Source: Oscillospiraceae bacterium (lineage in GTDB: Bacteria; Bacillota; Clostridia; Oscillospirales; Oscillospiraceae). Taken from it: 63,541 bases of DNA. The notes under the pieces were generated by a model. It saw nothing but the letters and a program-made list of their open reading frames with translations. It did no database searches and had not been told where the DNA came from. Position numbers and translations under genes: made by a program. Each line of letters starts with the position of its first letter. Positions within the stretch are counted from its first letter, which is position 1. The DNA lies in assembly GCA_017410425.1 (NCBI GenBank), contig JAFQQV010000058.1, positions 1 through 63,541 on the forward strand, written 5' to 3'. Below are positions 15,247 to 23,942 of this stretch, piece by piece.

Positions 15247-16593
15247 TCAATAAAGGGGATCATTCCAGTGGAATGAGAAGGCGCTGTCCTTATATTCGCC
15301 GAACTGCTTGCGCAGCACATAGTAGCGGTAGTTCCAGGTGCCATTACCGTTGTAGCGCCATTTTTCGCCGGTGGGGTCATCGTAGACGCTGGTATTGATT
15401 TCGCAGTTGGGCGCGGCCTTCTGCATTTCTTCCACCTGTTCCCAGGGCACCATATTGTTACTGCCGATGTAGAGCCTTTCAAGCTCTGTGAGCTCATAGA
15501 GGGGGGAAATGTCGGTAAGGCTTGAGATACCCGCCACGTTCAGATGCCGCAGATTTTTAAGCTCGGAAAGGGGGCTCAGATCAGTGCACTGAGTGGTCTG
15601 CATTTCAAGATACTCAAGCTTGGGGCAGCTGGCAAGGGGGCTTGCATCGCTCCAGCCGTCCATGGCCAGAATGGCCACCTCCAGCTCGGGCATATATTTT
15701 ATAAAGGAAATATCGGTGAGGGTGGGGTTGTGGCCTAGGTCCAGATACTTGACTTCCGTGCAGTATTTGAGATCTGCGCCGCTGATCTGGTCAACAAAGC
15801 CGCCCACGGAGGATTTGGAGGCCAGTATGCGCTCCACATCGGTGCGGACGCTGTAGAGCATCTTGTCACCAAACCAGATGCGCCAGACAAGCTTCACATC
15901 GGGATAAGCATCACGGATGGCGGCCATGTCTTCATTTGAAACACCGCAGCTGTCCATGTCCACATATGTGAGCTTGGGCATGTATGCCATGACTTCCTTC
16001 ACGGCAGCGCCGCCGTCATCCACAGGAATGTGGCTGAGGTTGAGCTGGGTGTTCTGCAGGTCAAAGGCTTTGCCGTAGAGCGTGAACCTGAATCTGTAAT
16101 TTGCCTCGGGGCAGGTCTGCTGGAGATATCCTATGTCCTCCCAGCTCAGGCTGCTGCGCTCCTCACCCAGGTCAATGCTGCCCAGCTTTGGCAGGCAGCG
16201 GAGACTGTCAGCAGCTGCGCGGACCTCAGTACCGGTCATTTTGCTCAGGTCTGCTTTCTTAGTGCCGGTATCGAGCACTGTGCCGTCGGACAGGGTGACG
16301 GTGTAATACACATCTACCTGAGGATTGGCCTGGGCCCAGGCATAGATCTCATCCAGACATTCACTGCCGCTGAAATCGGCGGATTCAAGCTTTGTCAGCC
16401 GCTTGAGCAGCTCAGTCTCACCGGGCTGGAGCTTGATTGTAAGCTCCGTAATATCCTCGGCAATATCCATGTCGGGAGCCTCCGCAAAACGAAGGGGCTT
16501 CTCAGCAGGCTCCTCAGTCTTGCCGCAGCCGGAGAGCGCAAGGCAGAAGCACAGGACAAATGCAAGGCATATAAGAAGTTTGTTTCGGGTCAT
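15247..16593 (-). CDS. Leucine-rich-repeat lipoprotein, tandem paralogue 3
   Basis: This 448-residue lipoprotein has lipobox LALSGC. It has the same order as its neighbour: an SADFSGSECLDEIYAWA segment, the GEERSSLSWEDIGYLQQ block, FRFTLYGKAFDLQNTQL, VWRIWFGDKMLYSVRTDVERILAS, then LRRs (YLDLGHNPTL, LEYLEMQTT, LRHLNVAG, DISPLYELTELERLYIGSN) and the end FHWNDPLY. It lies 18 bases before the next paralogue. Function is unknown; the conserved C-terminal tail after the LRRs (TGEKWRY...LRKQFGEY) is shared by all four and may be a capping domain. Confidence 0.8.
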   Translation of the reverse strand: MTRNKLLICLAFVLCFCLALSGCGKTEEPAEKPLRFAEAPDMDIAEDITELTIKLQPGETELLKRLTKLESADFSGSECLDEIYAWAQANPQVDVYYTVTLSDGTVLDTGTKKADLSKMTGTEVRAAADSLRCLPKLGSIDLGEERSSLSWEDIGYLQQTCPEANYRFRFTLYGKAFDLQNTQLNLSHIPVDDGGAAVKEVMAYMPKLTYVDMDSCGVSNEDMAAIRDAYPDVKLVWRIWFGDKMLYSVRTDVERILASKSSVGGFVDQISGADLKYCTEVKYLDLGHNPTLTDISFIKYMPELEVAILAMDGWSDASPLASCPKLEYLEMQTTQCTDLSPLSELKNLRHLNVAGISSLTDISPLYELTELERLYIGSNNMVPWEQVEEMQKAAPNCEINTSVYDDPTGEKWRYNGNGTWNYRYYVLRKQFGEYKDSAFSFHWNDPLY

Positions 16594-16628
16594 GTATGTT
16601 CCTCCAGAACAATGGGGAAATCAGCCAA

Positions 16629-17846
16629 TTACCAACCGTAGTAGTAGAGAGGATCGTTCCAGATATACGCAAAGTCCCACTCCTCATAGCCAAACTGCTG
16701 GCGGAGCAGCTCGTATCTGGGATGGTAGCCGCCGAAGGCAAAGCGCCATTCTTCCTCAGTGGGATCCTTGGTGGTGTTGTTGACAATACAGTTGGGGGCG
16801 CACTTTCTCATCTCTTCAACCTGAGCGGGATCAACAGGGCAGTGCCAGCCGATGTAGAGCCTTTCAAGCTCGGTAAGGCCGTAGAGGGGAGAAATGTCCC
16901 TGAGTGCAAAGTTATAGCAGACATTGAGGTGTCTGAGATTCTTGAGATTTGCAAAAGGAGTAAGGTCGTGAAGCCTTGAGGTCATGGCCTCCACATACTC
17001 AAGCTTGGGGCAGTCAGCCACGGGGGAGAAATCCTCCACAAAGGTCATGCCCACAATCAGAACCTCAAGATCGGGCATGGAGCGGATGAACTCAATGGTG
17101 TCCAGATAGTTGTTGTGGCCAAGGTCCAGATATTTGACCTTGGTGCAGTACTGCAGGTCCATAACATTTTCGCTGGTAAGCTCACCTGCCTTGCCGGGCA
17201 TGGAGGCGAGAATCTTTTCCACATTGGTGCGGGCAGTGTAGTAATCGGCAAACCAGATACGCCAGACCACTTCCGCATTGGGCAGACTATCGCGGATTTC
17301 TGCCATGCTCTCATTGGAGACACCGCAGCTGTCCATGTCAAGATAAGTCAGATTCTTCATGCAGGCGGTGATCTGCTTTACCAGTGCGCCTTCATCGTCA
17401 ATCTGTATCCACTTTATGTCCATGCTCTCATCGCTGAGATTGAAATCCTTGCCGTAGAGCTGGAACGCGTAGTCTAACACTGCCTGAGGGGCAGCCTCGT
17501 GGATGGCGGTGATGCTGTCCCAGCTAAGGGGATTTTCCTGCTCACTGCCAAGGGCGATGCTTTTTACAGCGGGCATCTTTGCCAGGATTTCGGCGGCCTT
17601 GGCGGCGTCTTCATCACTCAGCCCGGTGAGATCAAGTTCCTCAGCATCATCGCGGTACTCCACACCCATCAGTTCATAATAAACATGGGGGGTGGGGGTA
17701 GGCTCTGGGGTGAGCTCGGGTGTGGGCGCGGCAGTGGCCTCTGCAGCGGGAGCGTCCCCGGCAGTTTCGGATGCACAGCCTGCCAATGCAAGGCAGAGAC
17801 ACAGGGAAAGAACTATATAGAAAATATGTTTAAGGTTTTTTGCCAT
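16629..17846 (-). CDS. Leucine-rich-repeat lipoprotein, tandem paralogue 2
   Basis: This 405-residue lipoprotein has lipobox LALAGC, then a low-complexity linker APTPELTPEPTPTP that would span the cell wall. The first SGSE segment of the other paralogues is missing. One copy of the LGSEQENPLSWDSITAIH block precedes the VWRIWFADYYTARTNVEKI and LRR parts (YLDLGHNNYL, LRHLNVCYN, DISPLYGLTELERLYIGWH). It ends IWNDPLYYYGW. Its ATG overlaps the stop of paralogue 1, indicating translational coupling. Confidence 0.8.
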   Translation of the reverse strand: MAKNLKHIFYIVLSLCLCLALAGCASETAGDAPAAEATAAPTPELTPEPTPTPHVYYELMGVEYRDDAEELDLTGLSDEDAAKAAEILAKMPAVKSIALGSEQENPLSWDSITAIHEAAPQAVLDYAFQLYGKDFNLSDESMDIKWIQIDDEGALVKQITACMKNLTYLDMDSCGVSNESMAEIRDSLPNAEVVWRIWFADYYTARTNVEKILASMPGKAGELTSENVMDLQYCTKVKYLDLGHNNYLDTIEFIRSMPDLEVLIVGMTFVEDFSPVADCPKLEYVEAMTSRLHDLTPFANLKNLRHLNVCYNFALRDISPLYGLTELERLYIGWHCPVDPAQVEEMRKCAPNCIVNNTTKDPTEEEWRFAFGGYHPRYELLRQQFGYEEWDFAYIWNDPLYYYGW

Positions 17847-19483
17847 TATCCGTAGACCTCTTTTCCGTACTGACCGGCGTGCTCAGGGGGCGCTTCAAGA
17901 TCGCAGAGGGGATCAAGCCAGTAGAAGCTGTATTCCTGGTAATCGTAGCCAAGCTGCTGGCGCAGAAGCTGGTATCTTTCAACGTAGTCCCATACGTGGA
18001 TGTTTATATCGTAGCTGTAATAACGCCAGCATTCACCGTGGGGATCCTCGGTGGTGGTGTTTATTTCACAGTTGGGAGCTGCCGCTGCCATTTTCTTGAT
18101 CTGATCCTCAGGCACAGGGGTCTGGCAGCCGACCCAAAGTCTCTCCATGCCGGTGATTCCGTAAAGGGGAGAAATGTCCTTGACGTTGGGGCAGCCGGCG
18201 ATGTTCATGTGCTTTATGGATGTGCAGTTTGCAAGGGGACTGAGATCATCAACAAAGGTGGAGTTAAGCTCCAGATAGTCAAGCTTCGTGAGGTTTTTCA
18301 GCGGGCTTAAATCCGTGACCATGGTCATGGAGATTATCAGTACTTCAAGGTCCGGCATGTTTGCAAGGAAGGAGAAGTCTGCCAGTTCATCATTGTGGCC
18401 CAGGTCCAGATATTTGACCTTGGTGCAGTACTGCAGGGGAGAGGAATCATAAATCATGCCGCCTACAGAGGGCTTGGATGCCAGAATACGCTCCACATCG
18501 GTGCGCACGCTGTAGTTATCGCCGAACCACACACGCCATACTATCTCTATGTCGGGGAAAAGCTTGCACAGATCGCCCATGACTTCATTCTCAACGCCGG
18601 TATCGTCCATGTCCAGATACTTGCAGTTGTTCATGCAGGCCAACACGGAATAAAGGGCCTGGCCCTTATCCTTGGCCTCGATGCCGCGGAAGTCCAGCTT
18701 CTCGCTGTCCAGCGTCAGCTCCTTGCCGTAAAGAGTGAAGCTGTAGCTGAACTTTGCTTCGGGCACGGCAGCCTTGAGCATGGCAATGTCTGTCCACTCA
18801 AGGGAGCTGTTTTTCTCGGAACCAAGCTCAACGGACTTGAGCTTGTTCATGCAGGCGAGAGCTGCAGCAGCATCAAGGGCGTCTTCCTTTTTAAGCTGGC
18901 TGAGGTCAATGCTCTCAGCATCGGCGCTTATGACGTTTCCGCCAATATCAACGCTGAAATCAAAATCAGCATTGGGTGCGGCGGCACGGAGATCGGACAG
19001 TGCGCTCATGTCAAGATCTTCGCCGCCCAGGGTGCCAAGGGTGATCTTTTTTACAGAGTCTGTGCTTTTGAGAGCATCGCTTACTGCGGCCACATCCGCG
19101 GTTTTAAGCCAGCTCAGATCCAGACTTTCGGTGTCGTTTCGGAGCTCATCACCATTGGGCAGGGGAACGGAGTAGATAACCTGCACCTCAGGGTGCTCGG
19201 CAGCCCACAGAGCAATTTCGTTATAGCATTTACTGCCACTGAAATCTGCGGTTTTGAGCTTGCTGAAGTACTTGAGCATTGGTATGTCACGCTCGGTGAT
19301 TACAGTGTCCAGCGTTTCAGCTTCACAGGAGAAGGTACCGCCGGTGAGCTGGACCTTTGCGTTGCCTATAAGATATTCAATTCCACCGGCTGTTTCCCGG
19401 GAGGGGCCGGAAAAGCAAAACAGAAATGTTGCTGCTATAAAAACAAGCGAGAATATTACTTTGATTGTTTTCTTGAAAGACAT
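17846..19483 (-). CDS. Leucine-rich-repeat exported protein, tandem paralogue 1 (longest)
   Basis: This 545-residue protein is the first gene of the leftward operon. The N-terminus MSFKKTIKVIFSLVFIAATF is a signal or anchor segment but lacks a clean lipobox (FLFCFSG), unlike its three paralogues. It carries at least two copies of a unit of about 80 residues (LDLSWLKTADVAAVSDAL... and IDLSQLKKEDALDAAAAL...), each followed by a LG-E...W/L-DIAML-AA-P pattern, before the shared VWRVWFGDNYSVRTDVERI and LRR parts. Extra unit copies explain its length. The end differs (LEAPPEHAGQYGKEVYG). Function is unknown; surface binding is an inference. Confidence 0.8.
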   Translation of the reverse strand: MSFKKTIKVIFSLVFIAATFLFCFSGPSRETAGGIEYLIGNAKVQLTGGTFSCEAETLDTVITERDIPMLKYFSKLKTADFSGSKCYNEIALWAAEHPEVQVIYSVPLPNGDELRNDTESLDLSWLKTADVAAVSDALKSTDSVKKITLGTLGGEDLDMSALSDLRAAAPNADFDFSVDIGGNVISADAESIDLSQLKKEDALDAAAALACMNKLKSVELGSEKNSSLEWTDIAMLKAAVPEAKFSYSFTLYGKELTLDSEKLDFRGIEAKDKGQALYSVLACMNNCKYLDMDDTGVENEVMGDLCKLFPDIEIVWRVWFGDNYSVRTDVERILASKPSVGGMIYDSSPLQYCTKVKYLDLGHNDELADFSFLANMPDLEVLIISMTMVTDLSPLKNLTKLDYLELNSTFVDDLSPLANCTSIKHMNIAGCPNVKDISPLYGITGMERLWVGCQTPVPEDQIKKMAAAAPNCEINTTTEDPHGECWRYYSYDINIHVWDYVERYQLLRQQLGYDYQEYSFYWLDPLCDLEAPPEHAGQYGKEVYG

Positions 19484-19629
19484 GTTTACCCTCGTGATTT
19501 ACATTATATTGCAATTATACAGTATAGCATTCCGGCAGGTCTTTTGCAAGACAGAGGGGAAACTTGTCATACATTTATTTATTATGTCTGGCTGCTGAGA
19601 AAAAATAAAAAAATTTTTCAGAAAAGGTG

Positions 19630-19658
19630 TTGACAAAATTCGAAAGCCATGCTATTAT
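19630..19658 (+). promoter_or_regulatory. Promoter of the tRNA-Asp/tRNA-Thr unit
   Basis: TTGACA and TATTAT are separated by 17 bases, about 25 bases before tRNA-Asp. The sequence upstream is an A/T-rich tract (GAGAAAAAATAAAAAAAT), an UP-element-like feature also present before the tRNA-Gln promoter. Confidence 0.8.
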
Positions 19659-19682
19659 GACCAAGCTGTCAAGCACAAGCGT

Positions 19683-19759
19683 GGCCGCGTGGTTCAGTCG
19701 GTTAGAACGCCGGCCTGTCACGCCGGAGGTCGAGGGTTCAAGTCCCTTCGCGGTCGCCA
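19683..19759 (+). tRNA. tRNA-Asp(GTC)
   Basis: This is a 77-base cloverleaf with acceptor GGCCGCG/CGCGGTC, anticodon loop CTGTCAC (anticodon GTC), T-loop GGTTCAAGTCC and an encoded CCA end. A perfect ATGCCCC/GGGGCAT hairpin lies between it and the next tRNA and may guide processing. Confidence 0.95.
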
Positions 19760-19791
19760 AAACATGCCCCGAATTTCGGGGCATGAACTTT

Positions 19792-19866
<75 letters not shown>

Positions 19867-19867
<1 letters not shown>

Positions 19868-19905
19868 AAAAACCAGTATTCCCGTTTGGGAATGCTGGTT
19901 TTTTC
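19867..19905 (+). terminator. Terminator of the tRNA-Asp/Thr unit
   Basis: ACCAGTATTCCC-GTTT-GGGAATGCTGGT, flanked by AAAAA and TTTTTT, follows the tRNA-Thr CCA at once. Confidence 0.85.
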
Positions 19906-19926
19906 TTGCTTGTTATAACCGGATTG

Positions 19927-20035
19927 CCACCGCAAAGCCCAGCGGAGCGGGTTTGCGGTGGAGAGGAAAAATAATGCCGCCGGTCGATGTGGCGCGGCTT
20001 GCCGTGACACATGACCTTGCGGTGTTATTTTGACG
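19927..20035. repeat. Twin-hairpin repeat, copy B
   Basis: Hairpin 1 is CCACCGCAAA/TTTGCGGTGG around GCCCAGCGGAGCGGG (one base different from the other copies). The linker AGAGG leads to hairpin 2 (AAAATAA.GCCGC.GGTC with GACC..GCGG.GTTATTTT), and the unit ends GACG. Stem bases differ from copies A and C on both sides together, so pairing is kept. It is followed directly by the duplicated tRNA-Thr tail. Confidence 0.75.
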
Positions 20036-20037
20036 AG

Positions 20038-20084
20038 GGGTAGCAGCTCCAAAAAAAGACACTCGTTTGAGTGTCTCTTTTTTG
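20038..20084 (+). repeat. Duplicated tRNA-Thr 3' tail plus second terminator
   Basis: GGGTAGCAGCTCCAAAAAA is identical over 19 bases to the tRNA-Thr 3' end and following A-run. It leads into a new terminator hairpin, AGACACTC-GTTT-GAGTGTCT plus T-run, with the same GTTT loop as the first. No other part of the tRNA is present, so this is a tail duplication and not a tRNA gene. Confidence 0.8.
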
Positions 20085-20105
20085 TTTTCTGCCGCAACCA
20101 TATTA

Positions 20106-20215
20106 CCAAGCCAAAGCCCAGCGCAGCGGGTTTGGCTTGGAGAGGAAAAAGAAAGGAGCATAGCGGAACTTTTGCCCGCAGGGCGAAAGAGAAGCGGTGT
20201 GAGTTTCTTTTGACG
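20106..20215. repeat. Twin-hairpin repeat, copy C
   Basis: Hairpin 1 is CCAAGCCAAA/TTTGGCTTGG around GCCCAGCGCAGCGGG, identical in the loop to copy A. Linker AGAGG and outer hairpin 2 stem AAAAGAAA/TTTCTTTT enclose a smaller TTTGCCC/GGGCGAA hairpin. The unit ends GACG. It is the second unit in tandem after tRNA-Thr. Confidence 0.75.
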
Positions 20216-20256
20216 TGGGCCACCTCCCTTTGCACAAGGGAGGCTTTAAATTTTCC
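20216..20256. repeat. Partial copy of the palindromic MITE-like repeat
   Basis: GGCCACCTCCCTTTGCACAA followed by GGGAGGCTTTAAA is the half-element form of the repeat complete at 63,142-63,264. The remaining 150 bases to the next gene hold only a GGACCGTCC-type hairpin (GTCCTGTGCCC/GGGACGGAC) and the presumed promoter. Confidence 0.55.
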
Positions 20257-20411
20257 GGACCGTCCTGTGCCCTGGCCCGGGACGGACAATTATTGATATT
20301 TAATATGTGCTGTGATATAGTTAAAATGTTAAAAGAGAGAAGCTTTTGGCGGATTCAGATAAGCCACGGAGTGCGTAACATTGAATGATGAAGAAGTAAG
20401 AGGTTCGTCGA

Positions 20412-21467
20412 ATGATTGGAAAAAAAGAGATTTATTTAAAGGCATATTTCCGCAAAAATGTGGGAGATGATCTGTTTGTCCGATGCGTGGCGGAACGTTA
20501 CCCTAATGTGTCGTTCAGAATGTTCGCGTACCCTGCCTTTGCCAAACCTTTTGCACAGTTTCACAATATCCGCAATATCGGGAAAGTGGGCCTGTTTATT
20601 GACAGAGCCTGCAACAGAATCACCGGTAAGCACATATGCAGACAGCTGATGGAAAAGTCTGCCCCTGCGGTTGTGCATATAGGCGGCTCGATCTTTATAG
20701 AACCCTATCAGTTTTCCTTGCTGAATCCCAACACCTTCGTAATCGGATGCAACTTCGGGCCATACAGGACTGAGGCGTACCGCAGATCTGTTTTCTCAGA
20801 ATTGGAGAGGGCGAAGGATGTCTGCTTCCGCGACAGATATTCATATGAAATGTTCTCTTCGCTGAATAATGTCAGAATGGCTCCCGATGTGCTGTTCGCG
20901 TATCCTGGCTATCCCGCCTTGCAGAAAGGCCATGGTGTGGGCATCAGCGTGATGAGCATTGATAAGCGGCCGGAGCTGAAGCATGCAGCCGAAAAATATT
21001 ACAGCGAGATTGCACGGACCCTTGATGAATGTGCCCGGATGCAGATACCTGTAAAGCTTTTCAGCTTTTGTGAAGCGGAAGGGGACACCGAAGCTATCCG
21101 TGAGATTATGGCGCGCAGCAAAACAAAGTGTGCGGAAGTCTGCGAATATGATGGCGATATGGATGCCATTTTGCATAAGCTCAATGAGTGCGAATATATC
21201 GTTGCAACCAGGTTTCATGCCATGGTCATTGGCTGGGGCCTTTCAAAAAAGGTTTTCCCGGTGGTATACAGCAATAAGCAGCTGAATGTGATGCAGGATA
21301 TCGGATATCGGGGTTCCTGCTGGGATCTGAAAAAAGCAGAAGCGGATTCAGACTTTAACCTGATGGAGCATATTATGGCAGCCGGCACTGTTGATGTGAA
21401 GGACTGTCAGCAGCACGCGCAGGAGCAGTTTGAAGCGCTGGACCGTTATATATCCGAATTTGCATGA
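20412..21467 (+). CDS. Polysaccharide pyruvyl transferase family protein
   Basis: This 351-residue cytosolic protein begins MIGKKEIYLKAYFRKNVGDD, where the N-GDD-F element is the nucleotide-sugar fold start of the family. Further marks are VVHIGGSIFIEP, VIGCNFGPYRT, CFRDRYSYEMF and the C-terminal CEYIVATRFHAMVIGWGLSK, the conserved RFH motif. The family adds pyruvyl ketals to sugars of envelope polymers. The start follows AAGAGGTTCGTCGA. A lipid-linked oligosaccharide flippase-like gene follows 21 bases later. No glycosyltransferases are nearby, so the glycan made is unknown. Confidence 0.8.
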   Translation: MIGKKEIYLKAYFRKNVGDDLFVRCVAERYPNVSFRMFAYPAFAKPFAQFHNIRNIGKVGLFIDRACNRITGKHICRQLMEKSAPAVVHIGGSIFIEPYQFSLLNPNTFVIGCNFGPYRTEAYRRSVFSELERAKDVCFRDRYSYEMFSSLNNVRMAPDVLFAYPGYPALQKGHGVGISVMSIDKRPELKHAAEKYYSEIARTLDECARMQIPVKLFSFCEAEGDTEAIREIMARSKTKCAEVCEYDGDMDAILHKLNECEYIVATRFHAMVIGWGLSKKVFPVVYSNKQLNVMQDIGYRGSCWDLKKAEADSDFNLMEHIMAAGTVDVKDCQQHAQEQFEALDRYISEFA

Positions 21468-21488
21468 GTATTGACAAGGTGCAGGAAA

Positions 21489-22973
21489 TTGATTGAGAAC
21501 AAAACAAACAGCAACTTAATAAAACTGGCATTGATGATTGTGATCACGCTGTGCATTCATGTTCTGACTTTGGTCAAGTCAAGCGTTGTTGCGGCAGCTT
21601 TCGGTACAAGCGAGAGCGTGGATGCATATAACTTTGCCAACAGTATTGTTACTTTTGTATTTGGTATAGTAATTTCCGGTATTTCAACAATCATAATACC
21701 GGAGTATTCCAACAAAAGAGAACGAAAAATCGTGGACTCCTTCATCACTGTGATTTATGGCGCAACGCTGATAATCACAGCAATGATGGTGCTGCTGCGC
21801 TATCCCCTTATTAACTTGCTGAGCAATAAGGGAGAAGCTTTCACCAGCATTGCCGCCAATTGCCTGGTGATCCTGATGATCTCCCAGTATCTGTCGGCGG
21901 TTTCGGGTATAACAACGGCCTATTTCCAGTGTGAAAACAAGCACAATGTGCCTAAAGTTGTAAACCTGCTGTGCCAGCTGCTTGTGATTGCGGTACTGCT
22001 TTGCGTGCAGGACAGGATGAGCATCCTGGAGTACGCACTGATAATTTCCGCCGGCTACATGCTGGGCTTCGTTGCGGACACTGCAGTTGCGCTGAAAAGC
22101 GGCTGGCGCTTCAGCCCTGCACTCCGGCTTGACAGCGACAGCAAGGCTGTGCTGCTCCGCTTTGTGCCGATTATTTTCAGCGGCGGCGTTTACCGCCTGT
22201 CATTGCTGATAGATTCCCTGATAGCTTCCACGCTGTCCACGGGTATGATCACGATTCTTAACTATTCCATTCAGATATCCAATATCGTAAGCTCGGTGAT
22301 AGTCGGCAATCTGCTGCTGTACATCTATCCCCGAATAACCAGGGAAGTAAGCCAGAGCGGATCCCAGGAGAGATTCTGGGAGCAGGCGCTGGGTCTGCAC
22401 GCCATTGTCTGCCTGATGATCGCCGGATACGTCTGCGTGGGCGAGGAGGCGGTTATGTTTCTGCTGAACAGAGGTCGCTTCTCGGCAGAGGCCTGCAAAA
22501 TCGTCTTTTACGCATCTGCCCTGTATATTACGGGGCAGGGAATCAGTATCATCCGGGATATGGTCTACCGGTACTTCTATGCCATCGGAAACACTAAGGC
22601 TCCGGCGGGCAACAGTGTATTGGTCAGCGTGTGCAATATTACCATAAGCCTGATTCTGGTGAAGCTCATCGGCTTCTATGGAATCATCCTGGGTACGCTG
22701 GCGGCATCCGTCATTTCGCTGACGGTTATCATGATCAAGTTCCATAAATTTGTTGGCTTTTCCGGCAGACTGCCGGCAATTATCAGAGATTTTGCCAAGA
22801 ATTTCGCCGTGATGCTGGTGACGATAGTGCTGGTCTGCGGGACCAAGCAGCTGTTCAATATTGACAGTAATCTGCTCGGCATTCTCGTGTTTGGCATGGA
22901 GACTGTGATTGCATACATACTGATCCAGGGCGTATGCAACAAGAATGTCCTTGCAGGGATCAGAAAACTATAA
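21489..22973 (+). CDS. MurJ/MviN-like lipid-linked glycan flippase
   Basis: This protein of about 494 residues has around 14 hydrophobic segments. The N-terminus VKSSVVAAAFGTSESVDAYNFA is the MurJ/MviN first-helix signature, followed by IIIPEYSNK. The family flips lipid II or other lipid-linked sugars across the membrane. Pairing with the pyruvyl transferase suggests an exopolysaccharide or teichoic-type polymer and not peptidoglycan, which is inference. No ATG fits the start: TTG at 21489 with AAGG nine bases upstream is chosen, and a TTG 18 bases earlier is the alternative. Confidence 0.8.
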   Translation: MIENKTNSNLIKLALMIVITLCIHVLTLVKSSVVAAAFGTSESVDAYNFANSIVTFVFGIVISGISTIIIPEYSNKRERKIVDSFITVIYGATLIITAMMVLLRYPLINLLSNKGEAFTSIAANCLVILMISQYLSAVSGITTAYFQCENKHNVPKVVNLLCQLLVIAVLLCVQDRMSILEYALIISAGYMLGFVADTAVALKSGWRFSPALRLDSDSKAVLLRFVPIIFSGGVYRLSLLIDSLIASTLSTGMITILNYSIQISNIVSSVIVGNLLLYIYPRITREVSQSGSQERFWEQALGLHAIVCLMIAGYVCVGEEAVMFLLNRGRFSAEACKIVFYASALYITGQGISIIRDMVYRYFYAIGNTKAPAGNSVLVSVCNITISLILVKLIGFYGIILGTLAASVISLTVIMIKFHKFVGFSGRLPAIIRDFAKNFAVMLVTIVLVCGTKQLFNIDSNLLGILVFGMETVIAYILIQGVCNKNVLAGIRKL

Positions 22974-23017
22974 TGCTTCGGCATTTTTGAAATTCATAAA
23001 AATTGGGAGGCAGTGCC

Positions 23018-23851
23018 ATGAAACTATACAATATACTTGTTGACGGACAGGTCCACCTGGCGGCGGAGAGCAGCCGCGGACTTACAGACCTTACAGCTGC
23101 GGGCTATGCCGGAGATATGGATGCGCTTATAAACGGCGCCAGCCGCACAGAGCTTGAAAGGCTGCTGGCAGACGAGAGCCTGCCTGTGGTGACTGAGCCT
23201 GTCTATGCCAACATTATGAACAAAATCGGCAAGCTCGTGTGCGTCGGCCTCAACTACAAGGCCCATGCTGAGGGCGTTTCAATGAAGCTGCCGGAATACC
23301 CCATACTTTTCTCCAAGTTTGACAATGCCCTTGCACCCGCAAACTCAAGCGTTGTGCTGCCCCCTTGGGAAAATAGCTACGACTATGAGGCGGAGCTGGT
23401 CATCGTTATGGGTAAAGAGTGCTGGAATGTCAGCGAGGACGAGGCCATGGACTATGTCTTCGGCTATACCTGCGGCAACGACTTCAGCCTGCGCGATGCA
23501 CAGATGAGAAGCGGCCAGTGGCTCATAGGCAAGACCATGCCCGGCTTTGGTCCCTGCGGTCCCTGCATTGTCACCGCTGATGGATATGATCCCGACGAGG
23601 GCAAGGCCGTCAGAAGCTATGTCAACGGTCAGCTGAGACAAAACGGCAGCACCGCCGACATGATATTCTCCTGCGCCCAGATTATTGCCTACGCCTCCAA
23701 ATACATAAAGCTCTGCCCCGGCGACATGATCTTCACCGGCACACCCAGCGGCGTTGCCCTGGAGGAGAGCGTGAAGCACTGGCTCAAGCCCGGCGACGTG
23801 GTGGATGTGGAGATAGAAGGCATCGGCACACTGACAAACACCCTGATATAA
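23018..23851 (+). CDS. Fumarylacetoacetate hydrolase family protein
   Basis: This protein has 277 residues. The C-terminal FAH domain shows CVGLNYKAHAEG, PILFSKFDNALA, YDYEAELVIVMGKE (metal-binding Glu pair), GYTCGNDFSLRDAQ and FTGTPSGVAL. The first 60 residues are the usual small N-terminal domain. Members hydrolyse or decarboxylate 2-oxo acids such as acylpyruvates or oxaloacetate, or hydrate 2-oxopent-4-enoate; the substrate here cannot be assigned. Start ATG follows GGGAGGCAGTGCC. It stands alone, with a strong terminator after it. Confidence 0.85.
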   Translation: MKLYNILVDGQVHLAAESSRGLTDLTAAGYAGDMDALINGASRTELERLLADESLPVVTEPVYANIMNKIGKLVCVGLNYKAHAEGVSMKLPEYPILFSKFDNALAPANSSVVLPPWENSYDYEAELVIVMGKECWNVSEDEAMDYVFGYTCGNDFSLRDAQMRSGQWLIGKTMPGFGPCGPCIVTADGYDPDEGKAVRSYVNGQLRQNGSTADMIFSCAQIIAYASKYIKLCPGDMIFTGTPSGVALEESVKHWLKPGDVVDVEIEGIGTLTNTLI

Positions 23852-23867
23852 TAGTTGCATAGCCAAT

Positions 23868-23896
23868 CCCCCGGCTTGACCGCCGGGGGCTTTTTT
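23868..23896 (+). terminator. Intrinsic terminator after the FAH-family gene
   Basis: CCCCCGGC/GCCGGGGG with a six-base loop and six T residues. Confidence 0.9.
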
Positions 23897-23942
23897 GTTA
23901 TTCTGATAAATACGAAAAAACTTGCAGAAAGGCGGTGCGGCA

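Noticed and set aside
13873-19483. Recent tandem duplication or recombination artefact among LRR genes
   Set aside because: The four proteins differ throughout in sequence, length, signal peptide and unit number, so they are old paralogues and not an assembly duplication.
20038-20056. Second tRNA-Thr gene
   Set aside because: Only the last 14 bases of the tRNA are present; no D-arm, anticodon arm or promoter.
19927-20215. CRISPR array
   Set aside because: Only two related units at this locus, each with internal hairpins and unlike spacing; no conserved short repeat with unique spacers and no cas genes in the window.
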